Positions 22,493-36,155 of a DNA stretch of 64,000 bases are shown in pieces. Positions within the stretch are counted from its first letter, which is position 1; the number at the start of each line of letters is the position of its first letter. A model generated the notes under the pieces. The model was not told where the DNA came from. It made no database searches and saw nothing but the letters and a program-made list of their open reading frames with translations. The translations under genes and the position numbers were made by a program. The DNA comes from Plotosus lineatus (Eukaryota > Chordata > Actinopteri > Siluriformes > Plotosidae): contig CM045735.1 in the NCBI GenBank assembly GCA_024760905.1, forward strand, positions 11,793,249 to 11,857,248, written 5' to 3'.

Positions 22493-22862
22493 CACATTTT
22501 GTCCGGACAGTGGTGACCTGGGGGTAAAGTGTGCTGGATCGCTGATCCTAAGGTTTAGGGTTCAAGCCCCTTCTCATTGGGTTGTCACTGTCCTTCCAGT
22601 GCAGCTAACCGGGTTATCAAAGGCTGGCCATGTCTCTCACTGTCTATGGTGAGAGATTCGAGTTAGAGAACAATTGCTGACTTTCGACAAGAGTAGCTGC
22701 ATAGCCGTCAGTGTATTTCTGCCCTGCGATGGCCTGGCAAACTGTCCAAGGTGTACTCTGCCGGAGTCGGAGCCGGAGTCTGCTGGGACGGGCATCAACC
22801 TCCCTGCAGCCCTAATTAGGATCAAGCGGTTATGGAAAATGAATGAATGAATCATGTTTTGT
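22493..22862 (+). repeat. SINE-A, full length with target duplication
   Basis: A complete SINE: tRNA head (GACAGTGGTGACCTGGGGGT ... TTTAGGGTTCAAGCCCC), body, and terminus GGATCAAGCGGTTATGG followed by (AATG)n. It is flanked by CACATTTTGTCC (22493) and CATGTTTTGTCC (22851), a likely 12-bp target duplication with two differences. Confidence 0.85.
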
Positions 22863-23075
22863 CCTCAAATGGCCAGTTATATTAGTAAAATCGATTTCAC
22901 ACATAACTTGAACAATATTAATAAATAACAACTGGAATTCTGTGTCAAAATGCTGTAACTAACAACAAACTAAACAACTAAATACAACACCGAGGCAGCC
23001 CTTTCTTTCTAAAGTCTCAACAGAATGTCCACTTCAAAGACAAACTTCAGTATGGAATGAGACCTCCATTTTGAG

Positions 23076-23204
23076 TTAATGTAGGCTGTAATTCATCTTC
23101 GCACAGATCTGGTGTGCCTCCGTATGTCGTCCTCTGATGTTGACGAGGATCACGGTGTGGCTGGTGGCTAGCTCGGCCGAAACAGTGCCAAAAGCAGGGT
23201 ATAC
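23076..23204 (-). CDS. possible terminal exon of an unidentified gene
   Basis: On the - strand a pyrimidine-containing acceptor (GATGTTTTTCAG) precedes 42 codons and a TAA. The peptide reads VYPAFGTVSAELATSHTVIL, then VNIRGRHTEAHQICAKMNYS. Third positions are rich in G/C (GCC ACC AGC CAC ACC GTG ATC CTC GTC), unlike the surrounding AT-rich DNA. I do not recognise the family. Upstream exons would have to lie in antisense across st6gal1, which argues against a live gene; a processed or orphan exon is possible. Confidence 0.3.
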   Translation of the reverse strand, partial: VYPAFGTVSAELATSHTVILVNIRGRHTEAHQICAKMNYSLH

Positions 23205-23758
23205 CTGAAAAACATCACCGGGCAACATGTACAACAATATGTGCTCACATCTAGGAACAATTTGGCGCAGCCAGTTAGCCAAATGTACATGGTTTTGGAC
23301 TGTTGGTGGAATCCAGATTACGTATAAGGTACACGCAAGTACAGAACATGCAAATTCCATATGCATGAGAATATGCAAATTTCGAGCCCAGGAGTTCGCA
23401 GGAGGACGTCCTTGTTGTGAGGTCAACCTACCACCACTTGTACATCAAGACAGCATTTTGTAGCTGGGGGTTACGATTTGATATTCTGAGAAAAAGGTTT
23501 AAAAAACTTGAGTGAAGAACTAATACTGAGTGGGCGGGACCCTCGTTATGGGTGAGTTTTTTTTTTTTTTAATCTGTATAAAATCTGTATTTTTTTATTT
23601 TTTCTAAGCTTGTTTTGGGGAGGAAAACGTACAGAGGTTGAATGGTGTTAACTACATGTTCAGCATATCCTTAAAAATGAACAACTTGATCTATACCAGA
23701 CCTGCATTCTCACTGTGAAAGTCACACTGCTATCTTAAAATAAGTAATTATAATCAGC

Positions 23759-23792
<34 letters not shown>

Positions 23793-23925
23793 AATGCTCC
23801 ACTTTCTTCTTTACTTCCTGTCCTGATAATTTAACACCAAACGACATACAGTATGTCCTAGATGTTAATTCACTTGATGATTTTTTTTTTTTTTTTTTTT
23901 TTCTTTCCCCTTGTGTCTCTCCAAG

Positions 23926-24132
23926 GTCCCCGGAGCTAGAATGGATCGTGTGAGCCTGCTTTGGCGGTTAAGACGTCGAGCACGTCGAGGGGTTTTATGC
24001 ATGTTTCTCTTTTGCATGACTATGGCTGTGCTGTATACATTGTGTGCTGAAAATAGTGTGCCCGTCACTGATGCCATCTTTGGGGTTAGAGCAAGGACTC
24101 GGGCACAGCCAAGGGCACATACCATTGTAAAG
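23926..24132 (+). CDS. st6gal1: st6gal1 coding exon 1
   Basis: The acceptor (T-rich tract, then CTCCAAG) at 23925 implies an upstream 5' untranslated exon not identified here. ATG at 23941; donor AAG|GTAAAT after 24132. It encodes residues 1-64: the cytoplasmic tail, membrane anchor and start of the stem. Phase 0 at the end. Confidence 0.85.
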
Positions 24133-27100
24133 GTAAATTTATTTACTATATCTGTGTCTCAAAGAAATACAGGGATCCCTCACTTTTCGCAGTTAATTGG
24201 GACAGAGATCCCTACGCGACCATCAAAATCCGCAAAGTAGGATCGCCCCCTTCCCCCCAACTCCCCCTGACTGATGTATACATACATACATACATATATA
24301 CATAATTTCCTTTCGATATATAATATCAATAAATACATATTGAATGCTATAAATGCCTATAATAACAATTAAACATTAAAAAATAATGCATAAGCTGTAA
24401 ATAAAATATAAATACACACAGATACGTGCACACACTGAGATGTGCACCTCACAACAATATAACTAGTTTTGATGGGAGGTTTTGGGTTGTTTTTGTTTTT
24501 TTTTATTTTGCATAATTGGCCTTGTATTTGCGCATTTTCCATAACTTTTTCCCCCTATTCTTCCTTAAATTTCTTTTTTTTTTTTTTTTTTTAATATTCA
24601 TCGAATTAAAAAATAAAGACGATGCACTGAAGCCGCATGAATTGAAGCGCGAAGTAGCGAGGGATCCCTGTATATCCATTCATAGCTGGTATTTCAGAAG
24701 CACTACACAAAATAAGAGTGAACTAGAATTTCATTCAGTTTTTTTGTTCAATCAATCCGACAGGTGCTCGGGGGAAAAGGTGGATCAAAACTCATGTATG
24801 TGGACCCTCAGAAACTTCCAGGTGTTATTCCTGGAGATCCTCAAAAGCCTATTCCTGTTCTGTCATCTTCAAACTACTCAATGAAGGCACGTCAACAGAC
24901 CCAGAACTCGGTCAGCAAACAAAAGGAACAACCTGGCTTCTTCACCTGGCTGTTCAACAGACCTTTGAGTTATGCACTTGAAACTGTTTCAACCAAAGGC
25001 CAAAGAAGACAAAAAGTGGATGATCTCTTTGTCACCAAGGGCAAAATTGGAGAAATATGGAATGATGAGCTGTCCAGTAACATGCTGAGCAGCAGGCTGA
25101 GGCAGGTAGTGCACAACTATCAGGTGAGACATGGATGAGAGCATTGGGTCTCTTCCTCATACTCCGGTGTCCTCCTACAGGCCAAATGCATGCACATTGG
25201 GCTGATTGACTGTTCTAAATAGTCCCTAGGAATGAGTGTGGATAGTTGGGTGTGTATTGACCCAGTGATGGTGTGACGAGCTGTTCAGGGTTTACCCTGC
25301 CTTCACCCTGTGTCGGTTGAGATTAGCTCACCCAAATGGAATGAAGCGGTTCAGTAAATGTGAGTGAAGGTGGATTCAGATAATGGAAATTCCATAAATA
25401 ATTTAAAAGAAGTGCCAGAGCTATATAAGCAGGCAGTCAGTTTTGTTATTGTACATTACTGTTTAGTCAAGAGCTTGTTGGCAAAGAATTAGTGTGAAAG
25501 GACACATTCTGCTCAAGTAATGAAGTGTTTACCAAAAACAGTGGAAAAAAACAGTGAAAAGAGAACCTTGTCTGTATTGAGAAATATTTTCCTTCCTATG
25601 TTTTAAACCTGTATGAGGTTATTGTATAATTGTGGTATGGTATAGGTGATGTCATGTCGGACGTGTCACTACGTCTGACTTCACATCTGCAGGCTCCCAT
25701 GTGTATATGTATGATGGACGGATGCAGGCTATAGGTTTTTCCTGATGATCCAAAAGCAACTCAGTGGTTAAACTCTTTCCTTATCAATAGTGCTCTGTTC
25801 ATACGTTAGCTCTGCTAATAAAAAAAAAAAAAAAAAAAAAAAAGCTAATTTACTGAGGATAATTTGTCAACATGACGGAATAAACTATAATTTATTAGAA
25901 TTTAAGTCAGAATTGCACGCATTAGTTGATGCTCTCAAGCACATGCATTGAATTATAGATTTAAAATATTGTGTATTATATAAATAACACTGACTAGGTT
26001 TCAATTTTTGGTTGAAGTACACAGAGACACAAAAAAAAAACCAGGAACTTTTTAACAATCCAATAAACCCAAGCATGATGGAAGAAAAATATTTTATTAA
26101 TAGGAGTTGAAACCTCAAAACATACCGTTTAAATCAGTAGTTCTCAAGTAGTGGGGCGCGCCCCCGGTGCGATGCCTGGGGGGGGCGCATGTGACCCCAG
26201 GGAACATGCTTTTTTTTGCCGTATTCGGATAAAGTGTAATTTTACATCCACTACAGCAGGTGGCAGTGGCTTCCTCACTGTTAGAGTGTGCCCAGAGGTA
26301 AAATAAGAAGTGAAATTAATAAACCCACAATGGAAATTTTAAACAGGGATTGAAAGAGAGGCGGAGAGAGACGGCGACAGTGAGAGAAACGAAAGTCTCC
26401 TGAAAGCTAAGTCGAGGAGGTATGATGAAGCGGATGTTGCGCTCGGCTTCACTGTGTTGCGGTGAGAAACGAGGAAAAGATGCTGTGTTTACTGTGTCTG
26501 AAAATATTGGTAGCGGACAGCATGAATCCAAATAAATTCAGGTGTCACTTAAAGACATCACACCCCGATCATGTGATGAGCCGCGTGAGTTTTTTTCAGT
26601 GAAAACGTGCCGAGTATTGCCAACAACCATCCCGCTTTGTGATATGATATTCCAGCAAACCAGCAAGCTCTGTTAGCATCAGATAAGGTGGAGTACCAAA
26701 CTGCCCAGTGTAGAAAACCCCACAGCAGAGCAGAGCAACTGATCCTACCTGCAGCACACACGGCCTCTGTCATGACGTCAGCGTCCCAGTTCAGCATTGA
26801 GCAGGAGCTGAGAGTTCAGTACCGTGCTTTAAACCCGGCTTCGAAAAGCTGTGCACTGCGAAACGTTTCCACTATAGACATTAATCTGGACTTCATCATT
26901 TTGACAATAATAATAATAATAATAATGATAAAAATAATACATTGTTTTATTAATTTTTGTTTTGTAGGTTAAAATGTTTTATATATTGTGCTCCTGAGTT
27001 AATATTGCTGATCAATTTGAATTTATTATTATTTATTGAATTTATTTAATATTATTTTTCAGTATCAAATGGTTCAAATTGTTGGCCAAAAAGGTTAACG

Positions 27101-30100
27101 GTTTAAATAAGGATATTTTTTATTTCAGCCAAATTGATGCACTTTAAATCTTTTTGTTTAAGGACTAAAAAATTGTTTCCAAAATTATTATTTGTTGGAA
27201 GTTGAGCTATATCTTCATTTTTTTTGTCTTCATAATGATAATAAGGATTTATTATGTTAATAAGGATACAGTGTTATGCAGAGGATTACTTATAACAATT
27301 TTTAGACAAATAACACTATTTATATGGGGAGGGGGGGTGAAGTGTTTTCCTCTTCCTAGGGGGGGTGCTACAGAGAATAATTGAGGAAAAACTGTGTTAA
27401 AGAAACAATGAAATTTTCTCTCTTTTTTTTTTAATTTAAATTCCTTCCTGTAGATGGCGTCCTCCTGTATGAATGCATTCTTGAAATCTGCTGTTAAGGT
27501 TTCTCATTGACCGCTGCAACATCTCGAGTTCTTGGTCGAGTCATTACTCTAGAGATAGCCCCACGAGAAAAAAAAAAATCATAAACGGACAAATCTGGCG
27601 ATCTAGGAGATCAGGGAACGTTACCGAATCTTGAGATCATCACACGGTTACCGAACAATTCTCGCACAGCCTCCAATGATTGCTGTGCAGTGTGTGATGT
27701 CACTCCATCCTGCTGAAACCAGGCTTCCCTTCAGTTATTATTCCGACATTTTATCGCGTGTTTTGATGGAACAGCACCATGACGCCCCAAGTTGTAAAAA
27801 CGTCAGAACTCCCTCTGCGCAGCTGTCAAACTATCACCGTTTTTATAACATTTTTATGGCTGACGCACGCTGTTGCCCGTTCCACTGATCCATGGTTACT
27901 AAAATGGTGGAATGTTTACTTGCTCAAGGTCACTGTCTTGTAGTGCTGCCACTTGCTCATGTCTGCCAATACACACTTCAAAAATTCCCGGGTTTTTTTT
28001 GGTCTCCCTGTATATGCTACATTAATGTTTTTGTTCCTTCATATTTCAATAACAGTTGTCTTCTCTGTTTTAGGCTATGAATAAATATGATGTGAATTAC
28101 TCTGTCTTAAATCCTGGGAAAAAAAGAAAAAAATTGAGTGGCCCTGAGCTCCTCTGCCAACTCAAGGAGACGGTAAAAGTCAGCACATTAACACCGGAGA
28201 TGGAGCCGTTTAATAAAGTTCCCTGGGCCGCCCAGCTACCAACACAACCCCTGTCCGCTGTACTTGGACCATTTAAGACCTGTGCTGTCGTGTCTTCTGC
28301 GGGATCCCTACTAAAGTCGGGACTTGGCAAAGAGATCGGTGTGTAGTTTAATTTTATTTAAAGTGAACCAGTGTTATTAAAAACTTATTTACACCTCAGT
28401 AAAACTTTCCACGTAAATATCACCAATAAACAAATGTGTGGTGTCGAGGGATTTTATTTTTATTTTTTTATTTATTATTATTTTTATTAAACTGGCTAAT
28501 TATTTGTTTCATTTTTTTCAGTTCAGTCAAAGAAAAAAATGTCCATTCACAAATCTTTTTTTTTTTTAAATCGACCTTTTGTAAGCTGGAAAGTTAAGTA
28601 CTTTATCCTGAATGTACAACAGATGGAACTGCACACTCGCATTATTAATTACCAGAGATTTAGCTCAGTTGGTAGAGCGCCTGCTTTATCCTCCAGAAGG
28701 TCGGCGTTTGAATCTGGCTGCGTCATACCATGTCTGTCTTCCTTTCGGCTTTTTCCCTTTGACTCGGGAGTCGCCACAGCGAATCATCTGATTTGCAAGT
28801 TTGATTTGGCAGAGGTTTTTACGTCGGATGCCCTTCCTGTCACAACCCTTTTTAGCAAGGGACAGAAACATGCTGATGACTTTGCAGCCTGGTTCTTTTA
28901 CATGCCTCTCACCTTAGACAGTGAGAGACATGTCCCGCCTTTGATAACCCAGTTAGCCACACGGGGGGGGGGGCAGTGACAACCTTGTAGAGAGTGGGAT
29001 TCGAACCCTCAACCTTTGGATCAGCGATCCAGCACCCTATACCACTAGACCACCACTGCGTCATACCATAAGCCGTTAAAATTTGGCAGTTGTTGCTTCC
29101 TGATTGGTGCTCAGCATCAAAGGATAGAACAACACAATAACTGGTGCTGCACAGTGGCGACATGTGTCTAGAGCACACAAAAGAAAAAAAACAAACAAAC
29201 AAAAAATTTCATGTACGTAATGTATTTTGACAATAAAAGAGTTATCGTCATTAACTGAACATGCCCCGGCGTGCTTTGAACATAATATTCAGAATGGATA
29301 AAGTTCAATATAAATCTACTACTATATAACATTAGTTACACTCTGAGCTCATGATAGAATTTTAAGGCCATTGTTAAATAAAAATAGGTAAATGAAAATA
29401 AAGTCGGCAATGGTTCTTTTTCATGCCTCTCACCATAGACTGTTGAGAGACATGACCGGACTTTGATAACCCAGTCATTGTAATCATATCTTATCCTCGT
29501 AGGGTAGTGTAGCAATTACTCTCTTCTGGAGAAGATTAACCGGGACGTGACGAAATGCTTGCTACTTGTCCCCAGAAACACGCTGACGGCTTTGCAGCCT
29601 ACTCTTTACGAACATCAGCAATGGTTCTTTTACATACCTCTCACCAGAGACAGTGAGAGACATGGCACGCCTTTGATAACCCAGTTAGCTGCACTGGGGG
29701 GGGACAGTGACAACCCTGTGGGGACTCAAATCCCCAACCTTAGGATCAGCGATCCTGCGCCCTATCCACTAGACCGCCACTGCCACGATAACCCAGTAAG
29801 CTGCACTGGAGGGGGCCAGCAATGACCGCTGTTGACAGTGAGGCTTGAGCCCCCAATCTCCAGATCGGTAATCCAGTACCTTCCCAACGGCCACCACTGC
29901 ACTTTTTTTTTTTTTTTTAATTTTTAAATTTAAGATTTATCTTTTCCTTATGTAATGTGGAGCATAGCATTGTGAAATTATCTGGAAAAAAAATTAATTA
30001 TTTGATTGATGATATATGGGACTTTTCAACCATAACATGGAAATGATGTCATAAAAATAGAAAATAAACATCTTTACATACATGTTAGGTCAAACTTGAT

Positions 30101-33100
30101 AAGTGCAGCATACTTAACCACAATTTAATGTCAACAACAAGCTTTGAGTTTATATGCAAATTGTGAGGACTACTGGAACAGGTGTGGTGATACCGCAAGC
30201 CTCGCTTGACATTTAGCATTCAAATTTTTGAACATATATAAAATTATCAGTCGTTTAAAAAGACAAGTGGCTTCTGCTCGTCCTTCATCAATAATGGCTG
30301 GAGCCAAAAAGTGCTTGGTCCCCTTGATCGCGCCATGCATTTCCTAATCCATTGTTATTTCTGTAATAGTAAACGTGCATTGTTTAAAGGTTAAAGAAGC
30401 TGCTGTGTTGAGGAATAAAACAAAACATCGACACATTGAGTCTTAAAATAAGTTTTAAATCTTTGCATTATAAAGGCTTGGTTGGTAACAAACAGGACAG
30501 TAAGCATCAGTGTATTCTTATGAGATGCTGTATTCATTTCCAGATGCCCATGATGCAGTGATTCGATTCAATGCTGCTCCCACTAAGGACTTTGAGAAAG
30601 ACGTGGGCTCTAAAACAACATTGCGTCTGGTCAATTCTCAGGTAATTCTAAAGTCCCGAAGGGAAAAAAGTAAATATCTGTTGATGGTGTTGCAGGATAA
30701 ATCTAATGAAAAATGCTTACTTTAAGGTAATGGCATCAGATGAATTCCACTTCCTGTCCAGTTCTTTATACAGCAATGGCTCTTTAGTGGCTTGGGATCC
30801 CGCCCCTTTCTCCTCTGACCTTAATGAGGTAAACATTAATTTCTCTTTGCCATCTCTTTATCAGTAAGCTAGCGTTGTTCTTTGTGTGCTTTTTTCACAA
30901 GAGTTGAATTTTTACTCCATTACTGACGAACAAACAAATACACAAATCTATCAGATTTTTTTGCCCTCGTTTTTAAAATGGACTACAGGGATCCCTCACT
31001 TTCCGCAGTTAATGGGGGACTGAGGGGGACAACCCCCCTGCCCCCCCCACCGCCACCACCACCGCCACCACCACCACCACCACCACCACCCCGGCGACCA
31101 CTGATTTTCGCAAAGCAGGTTTGACCCCCACCACTGACGTATACGTACATGTATATGTGTATATAATATCAATAAATACATATTCAACACTATAAATGCT
31201 TATAATAACAATTAAACATTCAAAAATAATGCGCAAGATGTAAATAAAATATAAATACACATATATACGGACACGCCCACGCAAGTCCACAGATGCGCAT
31301 GCACATACTCAGATGGTCACCTCACATAAAAATGTAGGGTAGTTTTGTTGGGTTGTTTTTTGTTTGTTTGGGTTTTTGCATAATCGGTCTTGTTTTGTGG
31401 CATTTTCCTTAAATTTTTCCTTAATTTCCTTTTTTTTTTTCGATGAATATTTTTGAAAAAGTAGCGGGAACTGGAGCATGAAGTAGTGAGGGATCACTGT
31501 ATATCCAATGTTCACAGCAGCCAATCATTGTTTTTGTTTTTTGTTTTTTGTTTTTTTGTTTGGATTTCTCTAGATCGAGCGATAACATAAGGGTTAGTAA
31601 GTGATGTCAGTCAGTATCCTTTTACTTTTGTATATTTTATTTTTGGTAGTCCCCTCTTCAGAAGCCAGGCCTAACTAATATAATAATTCACATATTATCC
31701 AGTTTTTCTCATAGAAATGAATGTTACATGGTGTAAAGATGAACAATGTTATAAATTACTTTATTTATTTATTTATTTTTAGTGGTACAACAAGACGGAT
31801 TATCCAATATTTATGCAGTATCAGCGATACAGACGGCTGCACCCTCAGCAGCTGTTTTTTATCCTACATCCCAGTATGGAATGGCAGCTGTGGAAGCGAA
31901 TACAAGATAACATGGCTGAGCCTATTCAGAAAAATCCACCTTCCTCAGGCCTACTAGGTATGCAAAGTACAGTTTTGTCGGCACTTACAATATTGACAAC
32001 ACAACAGGATAGACAACTTGTTTTTCAGTTATTCTTTAAGTACTTTGATCATAAATGAAGCCCCTAATTATCTATGAAAATTGGACACAACAATATTTTA
32101 AAACAAAAACCTTAATCCAAAATATTTTGTAGATTTGCTAATTATCATTTGTAGCATATTTGAAACCAAATATGCTGTCCCGTGCAGTCTAGTGCATGGC
32201 AAACATATACTAGTCCTTCTCACAAAATTAGCATATTGTGATAAAGTTAATTATTTTCCATAATGTACTGATAAAAATTAAACTTTCATATATTTTAGAT
32301 TCATTGCACACCAACTGAAATATTTCAGGTCTTTTAATACTGATGATTTTGGCATACAGCTCATGAAAACCCAAAATTCCTATCTCAAAAAATTAGCATA
32401 TTTCATCCGACCAATAAAAAAAAAAAAGTGTTTTTCATACAAAAAAAGTCAACCCTCAAATAATTATGTTCAGTTATGCACTCAATACTTGGTCGGGAAT
32501 CCTTTTGCAGAAATGACTGCTTCAATGCGGTGTGGCATGGAGCCAATCAGCCTGTGGCACTGCTGAGGTGTTATGGAGGCCCAGGATGCTTCGATAGCGG
32601 CCTTAAGCTCATCCACAGTGTTGGGTCTGGTGTCTCTCAACTTTCTTTTCACAATATCCCACAGATTCTCTATGGGCTTCAGGTCAGGACAGTTGGCGGG
32701 CCAATTGAGCACAGTAATACCATGTACACAGTAAACCATTTAGCAGTGGTTTTGGCACTGTGAGCAGGTGTCAGGTCGAGTTGAAGATTTTTGATTTTTG
32801 TTGAAGGAAATCTTCTGATAGCTATCTGCATTGACCCCGCCCTTGATAAAACACAGTGGACCAACACCAGCAGCTGACATGGCACCCCAGATCATCACTG
32901 ACTGTGGCTACTTGACACTGGACTTCAGGCATTTTGGCATTTCCTTCTCCCCAGTCTTCCTCCAGACTCTGGCACCTTGATTTCCGAATCTTCTTGTTTT
33001 CATTTCGGCTGTTCCCTTCAGGGGTCGCCACAGCAAATGATCTGCCTCCATCTCTCCCTATCCTCTGCATCTTTTACTCTTACTCCAACGACCTTCATGT

Positions 33101-35821
33101 CCGCCTTCACCGCATCCATAAATCTTCTCTTTGGTCTTCCTCTGGGCCTTTTGCCTGGTAGTTCCAACCTCGGCATCCTACGACCAATATGCTCACTATC
33201 CCTCCTCTGTACATGTCCAAACCATCTCAATCTAGCCTCTCTGACTTTGTCTCCAAAACATCTAACATGTGCTGTCCCTCTGATGTCCTCATTCCTGATC
33301 CTATCCATCCTCGTTACTCCCAACGAGAACCTCAACATTTTCATCTCTGCTACCTCCAACTCTGACTCCTGTCTTTTCCCCAGGGCCACTGTCTCTAAAC
33401 CATACAACATCGCTGGCCTCATCACCATCTTGTACACTTTTCCCTTCATTCTTGCCGATACTCTCCTATCACACATCACACCGGACACTTTTCTCCATCC
33501 ATTCCAACCTGCCTGCACGTGCTTCTTCACCTCTTTTCCACACTCTCCATTGCTCTGGATTGTTGAGCCTAAGTACCTAGGCACCTTGATTTCCGAATGA
33601 CATGCAAAATTTGCTTTCATCCGAAAAAAGTACTTTGGACCACTGAGCAACAGTCCAGTGCTGCTTCTCTGTAGCCCAGGTCAGCCGCTTCTGCCGCTGT
33701 TTTTGGTTCAAAAGTGGCTTGACCTGGGGAATGCGGCACCTGCAGCCCATTTCCTGCACACGCCTGTGCACGGTGGCTCTGGATGTTTCTACTCCAGACT
33801 CAGTCCACTGCTTCCACAGGTCCCCCAAGGTCTGGAATCGGCCCTTCTTTCACTTTTTCCTTCCCACAGACGTCCCACTGAGGTGCCTTGATCGAGCACT
33901 CTGGGAACAGCCTATTCGCTCAGAGATTTCTTTCTGTGTCTTACCCTCTTGCTTGAGGATGTCAATGATGGCCTTCTGGACAGCAGTCAGGTCGGCAGTC
34001 TTACCCATGATTGCGGTTTTGAGTAATGAACCAGGCTGGGAGTTTTTAAAAGCCTCAGGAATCTTTTGCAGGTGTTCAGAGTTAATTGGTTGATTCAGAT
34101 GATTAGGTTAATAGCTCGTTTAGACTACCTGAACATGATCTGCTAATATTTTAGTGGGGCCGGTGGCGTAGTGGTTAGAGTGATGTGCTCATGAACGGGA
34201 GGTTGTGAGTTCAAATCCCACCGAGACCCTCACTGTTCTAAGACCCCTGGGCAAGGTCTCAACCACAAGTGTGCCTCTGTTCACTCAGCAGTATAAATGG
34301 GTACCAGTAACATATACTGGGAAGGTAACCTGCGATGGACTAGCGTCCCATCCAGGAGCAGTTGAACTCCTGGTTGCTTCACGCTATGGAAACCGGGGAT
34401 AAGCAACGGCCTGATGAGCCACTATGGCTCGGATGTAAAAACCCATCAGGCCTACCTACCTAATTTTTTGAGATAGGAATTTTGGGTTTTCATGAGCTGT
34501 ATCCCAAAATTATCAGTATTAAAACAATAAAAGACCTGAAATATTTCAGTTGGTGAGCAATGAATCTAAAATATATGAAAGTTTAATTTTTATCAGTACA
34601 TTACAGAAAATAATGAACTTTATCACAATATACTAATTTATTTTTTGAGAAGGACTAGTATACCATAATCGACATAATAAGCCCCCCGCTGTTTTTTTAA
34701 TCTTGCGTCTAATAACTGCCCGTGTGTACTGGGAGCAAAATCGTACCTCAAACTTGCCAGTATTATTCGATCAGTCTTTGTAATCGTAAAATGAGGCGTT
34801 CACTGCCTGTAAAAGTGAGTTTACATAGTATTTCAAGACCCCCTGCCACTGGGGAATGTCTATGACAGGGGTGCTCACACTTTTCCAGCACGCGAGCTAC
34901 TTAAAGAATGACCAAGTCACAAAGATCTACCCACTACAAAAATGTAAAACATATGTCGATTTTAAGGTATATTGAGGATTCTTTGTGTGTAAATGTATGT
35001 TTCTGTGCCTTGCATAACCGCATGAGCCAATATTGCCCAACATAATTAACTATGAACATTGTTTATAACTACCTGAGTTCACTTTGATCACTTGCTCTGA
35101 ATTGAATCAGCCAGGGATGCATAGTCTGGACAGTAGCTGCTGACAGCCAGCCTCAAGCACACTTCCAAACTCACTTCGAAAATGACATCGTGAAGAAAAA
35201 GTCCGCCTCCCATTCCATATGAAAGTGATACTTTATCTTCTTCTTTGCTCCAGCATCCATACTCATGTTTGATAGGCTTTCTTTACTTGAAGAAAAAAGC
35301 GAGGGCTTAAAATAGGAGGGAATTCGTGATCGACCAATATTACCTTCGAGATCGACTGATAGCTCGCGATCGACGTATTGAGCACCCCTGGTTTATAATG
35401 TTCATCAGTGACAACACATTTGATTGTTCCGCCGTGCTTTAAAAAACAGGAAAATATTTTGCTGTTCTCTTGGTAAATGTCAAACAACCAATGAACCATT
35501 AGAAACTGCTACAGCAAAACTATGGGATGCTCTGAATGAATGGAGCGATGAGCCAGATATGGACCTATCAGAAAGTGATGAGCTTTTTTCACTCGATTCT
35601 CCTGCTCACTAACTTCATAAATTTAAAAACGCTCCAGGCCATGTGCTTGTTTTTATTGATTGGTTCAATGTGCCATATGCTAAAGTTGACATTCGTGTTG
35701 ATTGGTTCAATGTGCCATGTGCTAAAGTTGATATTCATATTGATTGATTCAATGTGCTAACGTTGATATTCATGTTGATTGGCTCGATTTTACATCAGAA
35801 CCGGGAGGGAAAATTAAAGGG

Positions 35822-35859
<38 letters not shown>

Positions 35860-36095
35860 ATGCTGTTTTCTGTTTATTTTCAGCTTTCATGTAAGTAATT
35901 TGGTTGATACTACAAAATGAATAACACAAATACCAGTTAAACTGTTTTATTGTTCTGTTATTATTCATGTTTTCTACCTCAATGCTAATAAGCACAAGTG
36001 CTAAGTAAGTTTAACGTTTCACTGGTAAACATTTTAATAAGCGCCCACCCACTCCAATTTTTTAAGCGCTCTGAGTGCTTATCACGTCGTTTACA

Positions 36096-36155
<60 letters not shown>

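Larger units (their letters stand above)
32210..34658 (-). mobile_element. Tc1-like transposon with two insertions (st6gal1 intron 6)
   Basis: The ends CTAGTCCTTCTCACAAAATT and TTTTTTGAGAAGGACTAG are inverted and flanked by TA. The - strand encodes transposase pieces with [23 protein letters not shown] (first Asp) and [15 protein letters not shown] text ([10 protein letters not shown], the Glu) at 32482-32739. The element is interrupted by an RTE at 32990-33579 and a SINE-C at 34150-34463. A partner copy is at 43744-44744. Confidence 0.9.

Noticed and set aside
28649..28720. Functional tRNA gene
   Set aside because: A and B boxes are present but stem pairing and the anticodon arm are poor, and SINE-like sequence follows without a terminator; it is treated as a SINE head.
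30996..31290. Trp- or Val-rich - strand frames
   Set aside because: Translation of the (CCA)n run inside a Tigger MITE.
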